Below are positions 1 to 11,212 of a DNA stretch of 64,000 nucleotides, piece by piece (the first letter of the stretch is position 1; each line of letters opens with the position of its first letter). Location of the stretch: NCBI GenBank assembly GCA_023213395.1, contig CM041465.1, positions 80,297,741 to 80,361,740 on the forward strand, written 5' to 3'. The DNA is from Cycas panzhihuaensis. Taxonomy: Eukaryota > Cycadophyta. The translations under genes and the position numbers were made by a program. The notes under the pieces were generated by a model that was not told where the DNA came from, made no database searches, and saw nothing but the letters and a program-made list of their open reading frames with translations.

Positions 1-250
1 GATCGAGATCTGATGTAGGGAGGGAATGATATGAGGGCTCTTCTAACAACGAAGGTAAGCCTCATAAGTGACGTAAGAAATGTCGCATGCAAGTCCCACC
101 TATGCACTGGAAGAAAAGAGAAACAAGGTAGCGCACACATTAGGGCTTCCCAATAAGATCAAAAAGGAAAGTTACAAAGAGGTAGTAACACCAACAGAAA
201 AGGGAGAAAGACTAATTCCCTTACTAGTGGGTCCCCAATATAGTCGCTAG
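1..250 (-). mobile_element. Tat-1: 5' leader of a minus-strand Tat-like Gypsy element (partial)
   Basis: This is the untranslated leader that lies between the primer site and gag in a minus-strand element; the rest of the element is left of the window. The evidence is position: it abuts a Tat-type primer site (231-249), which abuts a long LTR (251-3344). No coding domain is visible. The alternative, that it is flank of the Copia-1 host element, is less likely because no copia integrase sequence is seen here. Confidence 0.5.
231..249 (-). other. Primer binding site of Tat-1
   Basis: On the minus strand this reads TAGCGACTATATTGGGGAC, close to the TGGCGACTCTGTTGGGGA type of primer site known from Tat/Ogre-like Gypsy elements. 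It lies one base from the LTR end. This fixes the orientation of the LTR at 251-3344 as a 5' LTR read on the minus strand. Confidence 0.6.
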
Positions 251-3200
251 TAGAACCGCATCTATGGGGATGGGAACTACACTTGGTTGGGATTAAGATT
301 ATCGATAGAGATTTTTAGAGTGAAGGGGTCAATCCAACAAGTAAAAGGAAGCACCCACATAGGGCGTCTGTGCATTGGAATGTAAGTTCAGGACCTACGA
401 ATGGCATACAACTTCCTCTAAGTAACTTAGTCTTTGATTTTGGAGGGGAGCGCAAGCAATGGATATCCTCGGTTGCTTGAGTAACCTCAAAATAGGGGTC
501 TTCCCACCCTTGGATGGCCAGAAGGTTAAGGCAAGACGCAACGAGGAAGCAGATCCTCATGGAAGATGAAGGGATATAGATGAGATATGTGTAAGTATGT
601 GGCAAGAGGTATCCATCCGTAAGGGTGGTGTTGGACAACCATCTTACGCATAAAACCAACCCAAAGAGGGGAGTGATAAGGTTGTTAAGTTGGTGTAGGT
701 ATGATGGGGTAAAAGGATGAGGTCTTAGTGGACGAGTCCTCCTTAAACTAACCCACCTAAAGGGAGTGTTGAAGGAACAAAGAATGATGGTGGAAGAAGT
801 TCTCACCACTCTATATATGAGGGAGTCTACCTCCTATGTGCAATAATGGAAAAGTGACTAATTATTTGTGTATGCAAGCAAGAGGTAAGTGAAGAATATA
901 TGTGTAAAAGATAATAAATATATTTTTTTCTCTTATTTCCTCTCAAATATAAATCCTTTCTCTCATTTCACTTTAAGCAAGGGAAAGGGGAAGAAAAGAG
1001 ATAAACCAATGCATCATACAAAATGCATAGCAATAAGGTAAACACTAGGGGGTTATATGCAACCAAAGGGAATAAAGGAAGGGGATACCTCCTATCAAAT
1101 GCTCTTTCCTAAAGTGCAAGCTAGTGTGCAAATGAATGATGCAAGTTGGTTCTCTTTTACCTTATTCCTTTATGTTCTTTTCATGCGAATATACAAACTA
1201 AAAAAAGGAAGAAAAGACCCACTAAAGGAAGGTGGCGTATCTGGAAAGATGATGCAATTGAAATAGATTTTCTGCCTTGTGCCACACCCGCTTCTTCTTT
1301 TCCCTCTCCCAATGCACGAGCAGCATAGGGGCTTCCTTGCCTCCCCCAAAACAAAAGGAAGAAAGCATGAACAACACAAAATAAAAGGAACTATACAAAA
1401 GCTAAAGTAACCAAGGAAAAGGAAAGCCAAGAAATGTACCCAGATTGTTATGGTTTATCCTTCTCTATGGATGACACAATAAACTTGCAATCACGAAGGT
1501 TTTTTGCCCTTTCCAAGGGGCTGCTAGAATGCCAAGTAAATATATGTATATATGTAATTGTAAAATGTTAAAAATACTACAAGTTAAAGTACTTTAAGTT
1601 AAGTGATCTTCCAAACCAAGAATAACTCTACATCTCCCAAAAGCCAACAACACAAGACAAGGTATGGGGGAGGATAGCCTCAGAATGACTAACCCTCCAA
1701 CAAGTGCACCTCCACACTGTTATTAAACATAGAAGATAGTAGGTTGGGACAGCCTAATGGCAGTAAATAATAGAGGAAACAAACAATACGAGGTTTATAA
1801 ATATTGCTTATGTTGTAAGTGTGCTAGGTACAACAAATTGCAACGTTATCCAAGCTAAGACCCAAGGTGGATGAGAGATACTATTTAGGCCTAGAAGAAT
1901 TTCCTAAGAGAGGCATGCAGGCTTGGAAATAATGCAGTAAGGGGCTTCATACATTGATATCTAGCACTCGTCGATTCTTGGAGACTCCTTAGTAGCTCAA
2001 GAAAGGCACGAGTGGAAGAGAGGAAAGAGGAGAAGGGGGTTTCCTTAAGGATCAGGCCTAGTTGGGTACGAAACCCATCTTGGCTCCTTTCTCTCTCTCT
2101 TTAGAATCCTCTCCTATAGCCTCCTTGGAAAAGACCAGGAGAGGGTAGGAAGATGAAGAGGGCAGAAAGAAAAGAAATAGAGGGACTACCCCCTGTATAC
2201 ACTGAAGAATAAAGAAAGGAAGGATATTCTCAATGATTTAACCTCTTATAAAATAGTTCAAAGGAAAACAATAGAGCAAAAATGAAATAATACCTACTGG
2301 ACTAAGCAAGAGACAAGTCTTCCTCTAAAAATAATAGGAAATAATAGATCTAAGGTGCTTATAGGGGGGTCCTTAGGAGGATGATGCAACCTGGAAACAA
2401 ACTTGTTGAAAGGGCATGGAGGTGAAACTTGGAGTGAATCCTTGCTTGAAGACGTTTGTTGGCGAGCCTCCTACCACAAATCTAATATGAAGAGGGTAGA
2501 TCTCAGGCTAGAGCATAGGGAATTCAGGTGTTGCAGGGCACTCCTATAGAAAACTGCCTATGGAAGAAGGAGAAGAGAGAAGAGAAGGTGGAAAAAGAGG
2601 AAGAAAATGAGTTTTTTTTGGGCTTTATACCTAACCCTAAGCTGAATGGATGATTAGGGTTAGGGTGGGACTCAAGAGATGTTAAAGCCATATGGCAATT
2701 TCACAAAAAAAATAAAAATTACCACAGTATATTTTTAAAAATATTGATAGTTGCCCCACAGCAAACTTCGTGGTACCACGAAGTTTATCGCAGTACCATG
2801 ACATATGCCATGGTGCAGTGACATAGACAAAAACATGACAAAAATGGATACCTAAGAGCCCTAAAAGAGGGTACTCGAGGTCTAGGAGGGGTTGTCCCTC
2901 TATCTATATGGCTGGGGATAGTCATGTAAAGAGGATGACTTAAACCAGATGGGGTACCAGAGCGATAGGACTCCTAGGAAACTAATAACTAAAATAAAGA
3001 TGTACTAATCACACTTAGTAAGGTGCTAAGGGATGTGATATGGCAAGGGGAGTGTGACAGATCACACAGGCCAAGTGAGGCTTAGGACAACATGGAGGTA
3101 TATAAGAAGGTTATGGAGTGCCATGGGGATGCATGTCCCACTGATCGTCATAGGCTGAAAGGGTAACAAGCTATATGATCAAGTAACAGATACAAGATGA

Positions 3201-3344
3201 TCACTCAAATGTATTAGTTAGCTATGCAATGAAAGGATGCTTCGATTTACCTTTCTAGAGAAGTGCTAAAGGCAAAGGATAGAAGCATACCTACGCTTAC
3301 CTGCATCGACTTGCCAAGAACCTATTCCTAGTAGCCGAGAAATA
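251..3344 (-). repeat. 5' LTR of Tat-1 (long LTR, about 3.1 kb)
   Basis: The segment matches, with heavy divergence, the solo LTR at 50973-53510. Shared landmarks are the start (251 against 50973), the block near 350, GGATGGCCAG at 513, the GCCTC-GGCTAAC block near 1678, TCATAGGCTGAAAG near 3150, and the end GAATAGG...TATTTC on the minus strand. It is longer than the solo copy because of extra sequence roughly between 560 and 1440. Its outer end (3344) abuts copia coding sequence, so Tat-1 inserted into Copia-1; the target duplication may be GTAAC at 3345-3349, but the other copy is outside the window. The terminal TG has decayed to TA. Open reading frames inside it (for example 315-809) resemble no protein I know. 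Confidence 0.65.
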
Positions 3345-4882
3345 GTAACATCAAGCACTCTTCAACAGATTATAGCCATAATCATTTGAAGAAGCAAAGG
3401 AGATTACAAAGTGGAGAGTAGCCATGGATGTAGAAATGTATGTCATTACAAAAACTCAAACTTGGGACCTGGTAGAACTGCCTTCAAATAAACCAGTAGT
3501 TAATATGAAGTGGATCTACAAGGTAAAAGAAGGTGCAGATGGAAAAATAAGAAAATTCAAAGAAAGACTTATGGCAAAAGGATACCCTCAGATCACTTGG
3601 ATAGACTTTGATGAGACATTCTCATTGATGGCTAAAATGAATATAATCCAAATAATGATAGCATTGGTAACCCAAAATAATTAGAAAATTTACTAGTTGG
3701 ATATTAAAAGTGTCTTTTTAAATGGAGATCTAGAGGAAGAAGTCTATATGTGGCAACTAGAAGGCTATATCCAAATAAGACATGAACATCTAGTATGTAA
3801 ACTCAAAAAGGCTTTATATGGATTGAAACAAGCTCCTAGAGCTTAGTATGTTAAGCTTGACAAACATCTATCCTAGAATGACTTCTAAAGATGTAGTTCT
3901 GATTCTATTCTTTATATAAAAAGAAATGATGAGAAAATCTCAATCATTATAATCTATGTTATTGACATAATTCTTACAGGAGCAACACCAAGTCCATCTC
4001 AAATATAAAGAGTCAGTTGGAAAAGGACTTTGAAATGACAGATCTAGGTTCTTTAAACAACTATCTAAGAATAAAGATGGATCAAAATAAAGAGTCCATT
4101 GCACTCTCACAAGGAAAATGCATTAGAGATTTGCTAGTTAAATTTTAGATGGAGAGCTGCAATAAATATGCAACCCCTATGGAAGTAAATTGTTCCATAT
4201 GAAGGAGAATCTTCAGTTGACTATACTCTTTATAGATAATTAATTGGAAGTCTTATTTATCTCACTGCCATAAGACCTTACATCTCACATTTAGTAGGAT
4301 TGGTTTTCAGATACATGCAAAAGCCAAAAATGAAGCATTAAAAGCTAGTAAAAAGGATACTCAGGTATCCTAAAGACATTGTACATCTAAAGCTAGTATA
4401 TAATAAGGAGAAGTCAACTCAATTGATTAGATATTATGACTTTGATTGGGTAAGAGATAGGGTCTAGAAGATCTACCCCTGGATATTATTTCTTCTTAGG
4501 ATCAGCTGCCATCTCATGGTACAACAAAAAGCAACCAATAGTTGCTCTTTCATCAATCAAAATATAATATAAGTTGGTAGTTAGCATAACCTACGAATCT
4601 CTCTGGCTCAAGTAACTACTAATAGACAATCAGAGTGATAACCATGTGATAATCAGAGTGCAATAAAATTAACTAAAAATCCTATTCTTCATATGTGAAT
4701 AAATCATATAGAAGTACATCATCATTTCATTTGGGAAAATATGCAAAGTAAAGAAATTGATCTAACATATTATCACACAACAAGTTAGGTTACAAATATT
4801 CTAACAAAACCTCTTGACAGAGACAAGTTTCAAATTCTCAGAGAAATAATAGGACTAAAAAGGATAAAAGGTTAAGAGAGCA
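3345..4882 (+). pseudogene. Copia-1: broken Ty1/copia RT-RNase H
   Basis: This is the 3' part of a Ty1/copia polyprotein, which once made reverse transcriptase and RNase H for copying element RNA. Visible pieces in order are the region before RT (HQALF, then SFEEAKEITKWRVAM near 3349-3426), RT start (NMKWIYKVKEGADGKIRKFK, then ERLMAKGYPQ), [18 protein letters not shown] near 3700, [16 protein letters not shown] near 3800, a degraded IIYVIDIILTG catalytic block near 3950, and the RNase H tail near 4460-4810 (RRSTPGYYFFLGSAAISW). Stops and frameshifts break it many times. Gag, protease and integrase are missing because Tat-1 inserted at its left edge. The family is Ty1/copia with confidence; the lineage is not assigned. 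Confidence 0.88.
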
Positions 4883-5081
4883 AGTTAGAATATAATGTTT
4901 GATCCTAGGTGTATTAAAGAAGAGGGGTAATGTAATTAAACTCTTAGTATACTTAATCTACATATTTAATGTATTAACCATGTAACAGTTACAAAGTTTG
5001 ATGTATAAAAAAGAGGAATTTCCTCCCTCAATAATGAAGAGAGATTTTTCCTCATCAATCTAGAAAGTCTGATTCTTAACA
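4883..5081 (+). repeat. 3' LTR of Copia-1 (about 199 bp)
   Basis: The segment follows a purine-rich tract (AAGGTTAAGAGAG) directly after the RNase H tail. It starts AGTTAGAATATAATG, a decayed form of TGTTAGAATATAATG, and ends CTTAACA. It is a small LTR of copia type. The 5' partner is outside the window, so its ends are inferred from the tract and the TG...CA rule. Confidence 0.65.
5004..5012 (+). promoter_or_regulatory. TATA-box-like site in the Copia-1 LTR
   Basis: TATAAAAAA lies about 120 bp into the short LTR, a usual place for the core promoter of a retrotransposon. It is the only clear TATA-like string in this LTR. Its function is inferred from position. Confidence 0.4.
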
Positions 5082-5092
5082 AGATAGCTTAC

Positions 5093-5190
5093 AAACCATG
5101 TTTTTGGGATGATAAATCATATTTTTGGATTGTTAAATCATGTTTTTCACTATAAAATCATGTTTTTCATTATAAAATCATGTTTTTGGT
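5093..5190 (+). repeat. 21-bp tandem repeat, about 4.7 copies
   Basis: Units start at 5093, 5114, 5135, 5156 and 5176 and share AAATCATGTTTTT followed by a variable end. Units are 20-21 bp. The array begins 12 bp after the Copia-1 LTR. No function is evident. Confidence 0.85.
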
Positions 5191-7325
5191 AGAATTTAGA
5201 TTGATTAATGAGAATACAAGAAATAGAATGATAAATACCAAAATTGACCTACTTTAATCTTCTGTGACATAACCACTTGAGAGGATAAAGACTCAAGAGA
5301 ATGAAGGATTGGTGATAGGTGCTTTTTTAGTAGTTGTTTAGTAGATTTTGAGATGATGTGTACTTGTCTAGGCAAGCTATTCTATCTGAATGGTGATGGA
5401 ATATGAGATACTAGAGGATTTTGTGAGGTGTTGGGTGCCTCCAAATAGTGTATTTAGAGTCTAAGGGATAGCTGATATCATGATGACTTCTTAAGATATA
5501 GGGATGATTCTTAGAGTGAATTAGCATAGGAGAGAGATTTGACTAAATAAGGTGATTGATGAGGAGTCCTAAGAAGCATGCAACTAGTACCTAATAGGAT
5601 TTACCAATTAATTCAATCCCCATAGAGTGTCATTAGAGGTGAGGATGACAAATGGTATTCCAACACTTAAGAAGGTGATAGAATACATCACAGTATTTCA
5701 TATTTTAGATCATAGAACTTCATAGTGGTCCCAACTTAGTGGATATGGATCATCAGGTAGTATAAGGTAGGGACTAGGATGAACTAGGGTCATTTTATCC
5801 TAGAGAGTATCATCTTATAAATATCTTGGATCAAGAGATAAGGGTTTGGTGGTTTCTCTTATAATTCAACCTTGATATGCTAACTATATGATCACTTACA
5901 ATTTATAAGAGCAACAAGAGTACTTAGTAAGCTTAATATCATGGATTTGGGGATGAATAAGTGGCACATGTAATAGAGGATCTAAAATAGGATAGGGGAT
6001 ATCGTTAGGAGTTCTTATAGTCCATTGTTGAGTAGGATGATGAGGAACTAGTTGGTTCCCAATCCTTATGATAGGATGCAATTATGAAGTGATGATGAGG
6101 CAGATGGGGCTAAGAGTGTGGTTATAGGGAGGCCATCTATTATAACTAAAGGTATAGGGAGGAGGATAGGTGATGATTCTCAGTGATAGGGTAGTTGAAG
6201 AGTAAGGAGATCATCTGGTGATGAAGAGAGAGATAGGGATAAAGAGAGAGGAGGTAAGAGAGAGGTTGGTCTAAAGATAGAAGGAGCAATAGAGGGGTGA
6301 GTCTCCTACATAAAGTATGGACATGGGCATAGGTGAGGGTGAAGGAATTATAGTAGGTGGTGATGGAGGAGGAGAGGAAGAGGTTCCTTAAGAACCAATA
6401 GAGGAAGTAATAAAATAGCTAATAGGTATATATATTTTGTTAGTTAAAATAACTTTATTCGTTGTTATATCTTTATTATGGTAGTTGACTAATTATGAAT
6501 TATTACTAGGAGGATGAGGAGACACTAACATTTTTTAAGGTAAGGAGGGTCCTAGATATTCTACTTCTATTTCAATCCACCTTAGTAGATCCTCTAGTAT
6601 GGCATGCAAATGATTGATCTCTACTTGGATGCTATATTGAGAACTTTGGTCTAGCTATATGGGCATGGAACATGTATTAGGATATGATAATACAATTGAA
6701 ACTATATGAGATTGATCTATGGTTAGCTGAGGATAAGTGATATCATCTTTAGAGGATGGCCATTTTATAGGAAGGTGGATGAGTGACTCCTTCAGGTAGC
6801 ATGACAATTTAGTAGGGGAGACAGGGGACACATATAAGAGAGTCTTCTCATAGCCGTATTCATGGTCAACATAAATGAGGAGGATAGCGTAACTCTCATC
6901 ATCCCTCAAGACAATGAGCATGTCTCTATATAGGAAGAGGATAAGGAGAGGGGTAGGAGCTCTATAGGCATTCAGACTTGAGAGTTTATATAGCCATGAC
7001 AATATATACATACTTAGGGAAGCTACACAATTCTGATTTTATATATAGATGATGATATACTTGATTTTCACACATATATGACACTATCATTTGTAATTTT
7101 GAAAGGTTATAAATGGATGGATAAAACTATTGACTCTAACCTTATTTCTCCCCTTTTCCTTTCCCTATCTCTAGATGTATGCTTAATACATGCTTTATGT
7201 TATGATTAATGATAAAAAGTATGGAAGTTTTTTTTTTTTCCTGATATTTACATGATAGTTTATGCCTATTTCGAAGTGATAGTTTATACTCATTTTGAAG
7301 TGATGCCCCTAGCATAAAATAAAAG
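5191..7325. other. Degenerate unassigned sequence
   Basis: No protein family could be recognised here on either strand. The plus strand is purine-rich at about 6080-6400 (many GA-rich triplets, which would read as charged residues). Minus-strand open frames at 5896-6081 and 6655-7011 resemble nothing known to me. It probably consists of older, decayed mobile DNA, but that is inference from the surroundings. Confidence 0.4.
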
Positions 7326-7798
7326 TTACTCAAGATAGGTGGTGCTCAAAAAATAAGACATTAAAGAGTCAACTTCAGTATTATGAGTATGTAAGATATA
7401 TTATATAGTAACTAATGAAAAGAAAGATAGTAATAGCAAATCTTGACAATGAAGAGTAAGTAATTGAGGAGAATAAACATGATATATACTAACTAATTAA
7501 TAAACTACTACTTGAGAATTAGAATAAAGGTTAATAGAACCATGATATGAGTGCACTAAATCTGTCAAAGCTCCTATGACTATAGTATATTTAGCTTCCT
7601 TATTAGTTGTCTAAATAGAAGTAAACCAACACATATGAATAGGTTTTCTGATTGATCATAAATCACCCATACAATAACAGATGATCCTAGGTTACCCCTA
7701 CTACCTCTGTCAATGTATATACTCAATGCCATGGTAAGAAAAGGAACAATACTCAAAGATTGAGTGATCAATATAGCAAAGTAGTAGGAATCAATCAA
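7326..7798 (-). pseudogene. Broken RNase H-like (RVT_3-type) domain
   Basis: Read on the minus strand with frameshifts, the frame shows the hallmarks of an RNase HI-like domain. The first strand is ALSIYIDRGSRGNLGSS (family pattern YIDGxSRGNPGPS), then VIYDQSENLF. A decayed region follows where NNEAEYTALI would be expected, then LYSNSQVVVY (family LYSDSQLVV), YHVYSPQLLTLH, and a C-terminal THNTEVDSLMSYF (family THNxEADSLAN). The frame then stops at 7326-7328. The first catalytic Asp is present, the Glu is lost in the damaged stretch, and the third acid reads Asn. This domain type occurs in Tat-like Gypsy elements as an extra RNase H, in plant L1-type LINEs and in small plant RNase H genes. 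No RT or integrase could be identified beside it, so the source is open. Confidence 0.65.
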
Positions 7799-8796
7799 TG
7801 AGGAATTGGATGCTATAAATAGGGAAGTAGCTTCAATTATAAAATGAGAAAGGTGGGATAATTACCAAGATAATAATAAAGATAATAACAGTGTCAAATT
7901 CATTTTGATCATAATTGAGATCACAATAGATCCAAGCAATTGGATCTAAAGGTCTTAATCAATGCACCCAAATAAACCCCACCTATAATAAATATAGGTG
8001 GAGATGAAGTTGTTATGTGACTTGTTTCAAATAACAAGAGGGTGCCAAAAATATACAAATAACTTAGTTTTTTAAATTTTTTTCTTTATTTTGATTTTTC
8101 TTTTTCTTTCCTTATATTTTAGTTTTATTTTCCTAATACTTAGAACTAAATCATTCCATACAATGGTTTAGACGAGGGTCATGGTGAACTAAGCATCACT
8201 AAACCCACTCTCTAGAAGATATTCATTCATCATCTTGACTACAATTGTCATGAGAACTTTTCCAACATATGATGAAAAGAAGACATATAAAACATGACTA
8301 ATAACTCTGGTGTCATGAAGCACCTTCTTACAGTGCAATAAGGATGATTCTTTTTAACAAAACTAGGGTGATGAGGGCTATCAACCAAATTCCTCAAAGA
8401 TTAAATCATAAGGAAAGAAAAGAACTCTAAATCATGATGTCTCTTAGTGTAAAAGGGAATGTGAAAAAATGAGTAATAACTTTAGGAGTGTATTAAAGAA
8501 TACCAAGGATCATAAATAAATGTATACAAAGGGTGTATAAATAAATCAGAACCTCTATGCTAAAAGAGAAACATCAAGAGCAGGTAAAGTAGCTCATGTA
8601 TTAATTGAAGTTAATGACTTAGGTTCTTCAATTGATTACAAGTTTGAAGATAGAATTGGGGGTTAAACTTCTCTCCTAAGCTCAATGATTAGAAGAGAAG
8701 ATTAAAAAAATGAGAAATAAAACACCCAAAATACGTGTGAAGGTATGATGACCAAAGCCTATGCCTATAAAAGGGACATTAGTCTTACATGGCTAT
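7799..8796. other. Unassigned sequence between the RNase H relic and the LTR copy
   Basis: This is AT-rich DNA with poly-T/CT-rich stretches near 8070-8150. The minus strand directly upstream of the RNase H relic (about 7799-7860) can be read as a continuing frame (about IASNS, then SLIDSYYFAI), so the original protein probably extended to the right. Nothing else is recognised. Confidence 0.35.
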
Positions 8797-11212
8797 TAAA
8801 ATGTACCAAAAGATTAGGGGGGTAAGATGGCTACTCTTTTGGTTATATGTAAAACCTAGGGTGCAAGGCCTAATAAAGGTAAGCAAAATCTTACATTGCC
8901 AACTCGAGCATCCATATGCTTCTTGAGAATGATAGCAAGAGGACGTACATGGAAAGTCTAAGAAGCTAAATTAAGGGCAAGTGACATGTATTCATATGTG
9001 TGAGGGTGGGTTGGTGATGGAGTCCAAAACCTAGGATTGGCTAGGGGGAGTCACCACATACACTTAATACAAGCTATATGCTTCTTTTCCTTTTGCATGC
9101 TCTAATCCTATCTTTTGTAATATATCCCCTTATAGATTCAGGACTCAATAATGTGATCCCTCCTTATGTCTTAGGTTTGTACTAAAATAACATATAACCT
9201 ATTCTACTCCTTGCTTCTGTTATGAATGCAAGGCACTGATATATGACGAAAATAAGAAAATATAAATTATTTTCTTTTTTTCTTTTCTTAATCATTTTTT
9301 TAGAAGTAAAATGAAAAGGGAGTAAGAGGGGATATAGGATAAGTGAATGAGTTGATTTATCTCTCTTTTCTACCTTTCCCTTCTATGCAAAATCAATGCA
9401 ACACTTTATCTTTTTTTCTCTCTTTCTTGTTTTTTTTTTAATTCTTTTCTCTCTTTTTCTTTCTTTCTTTCTTTTATTTTTAAAGCAAAAGGGATGATAA
9501 TAAATTAAATCCCAAGAAGGCATACCTGGTGGGATGGCAGTTGTAGCAGCATGTATCTTCTCTTTGACATATAAAGGATACTTCTAATGGAATAATAAAA
9601 AGATAAAGATGCTACTAATAAATCCTATAGAATTTTTGACAGCATTTATACTTATTGAGTATACTATCACAACAAAAATGGGTGATAAAGGAATGAAAAT
9701 TAAAGGAAAAAATGAAAATAAAGTATTAAACTTATCTCCCAAAATGATAGTCCAAATGATAGGTTACCAAGGGTTGCTTAGAGAATATGGTATTGCTTGA
9801 TGATCTTGTAGGTCTTTCTCCTTCTTGTGTATAAGTTAATAGCCTACAAGACGAGTAATTCTACAAGTAATCAAATATTATATGCATATATATTTCTCAA
9901 ATAATAATAAGCAACTTCCTTCAAAAATTAAGATGCCATTCTTAAGCTATGAAACAAGATAAATGGGGTGGTGAAGGTGCTTCAGAATGGTTGCCATCCT
10001 CCAATATATCAAGGACTCTCTAAGTGTACTTAGGTATTATCCCCTATTTTGTAACTTTCTAAAATAAGAAGTAAAGCAACAAATAGGGAAAAAGGGGAAA
10101 CACTCACTTATTAAATTAAGAGGGATTATGAAATACAAGAAAATTAACAAGTATATCCTACCATTCTATCACATAATCATGGTATAAAGATAGAAAATAG
10201 AGTAGAAAGATGTAACTAAAATAAACAAAGAGTGGATTACCTATACCTCTAAGAGGATGGATGGATAATTACTATCATTCCTCTTCTTTAAATAATTCCA
10301 AGTTATCTTTGGTGTTGGACTCTTAATCTCCAAGTAGATGCTAGTAGAGTAGATCAAGTTACTAAGATTTAAAAAAAAATCAACAGCATAACAATAGGGT
10401 ATCATAATCTCCAAAGTCTCCTCCCTTCCTTTGAAAAAAGAAGGGGATTATATAGAAAAAATCAAGTTAAGGGTTGGTGGTTTCCTATCCATAATGGGTA
10501 ATAAACCATTAACACAAAATCATGAGTTTTGCTTATAGTTTAGGAAATTTAGCTTAGAAAGAGTAAGATTTGGGAGGGATATGGGTCTTTTAAGCCTCCC
10601 AAATCTGATAAGGGTTAACATGGGGCTAACATGATCTATCCAAGTCTGACATTCAATCACTAATAAGCTGACTATTACCATAAATCCTAAATATATATTG
10701 TAAATAGTTGTACCATAAATATATTTATGGTATTGTGAATATGTTTGCGGTACTATGAAGTACTTTACAGTACCATTATTATATATAGAAAACTAAATTA
10801 TATGAAAATGATTTAATTTTTAAGTAAGATAACATGCAATTAATTTAAAAATCATCAATGGTAGATCTTAGGGGTAGATGCAATCAACAACAAGTGGCAA
10901 GAAGGTGAAAATGAGGGCTAATGGGCAAAAAATGAGACAAAAATAGAATAGAAACAAAGTTGCAACTAAGGGGCAGCATCATTTCTAGCCTAGAAAGCCT
11001 AATGGGTGGGCTAAATGGCCATGGACCAAAGTTGTATTCATTATTGACATAGAGGTGGCATGGACAAGCATCCAAATAAGTAATAAAGCATACTCTAACT
11101 ATCTAAATACATAATATAATGAATCAATAAGGTGTAAAGAAGAATTGAGAAACATACCTATACTTACTTATTTGTCACAGTATCCAAGCCTATTCCTGAG
11201 AGCTGGCAAATA
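8797..11212 (-). repeat. Tat-1-family LTR copy (second of three)
   Basis: The right half is clearly related to Tat-1: the block of repeated GTAC-containing motifs at 10700-10790 matches 2740-2820, and the end (CCTATTCCTGAGAGCTGG then CAAATA) matches 3321-3344 and 53480-53510. The left edge is weakly set by similarity to the solo LTR start and could be nearer 9053. A CT-rich stretch fills about 9240-9480. It lies between unassigned DNA and the 3' end of Tat-2 pol. It could be the 3' LTR of Tat-2 or a separate solo LTR; the Tat-2 5' LTR start (18624) does not look like this LTR, which favours the second reading. Confidence 0.55.
9240..9480. repeat. Low-complexity CT/A-rich stretch
   Basis: Runs of T, CTTT and TCTC fill this stretch, including three consecutive TTTC units near 9460. 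A similar pyrimidine-rich stretch sits at the matching place in the other copies of this LTR (about 930-970 and 51370-51390). Confidence 0.6.

Noticed and set aside
315-809. 164-codon minus-strand open frame
   Set aside because: It lies inside the Tat-1 LTR, has no recognisable domain and is not kept in the related LTRs.
5093-5190. Regular 21-bp repeats considered as a CRISPR-like array
   Set aside because: Units are contiguous without unique spacers, and the window is plant nuclear DNA; it is a simple tandem repeat.
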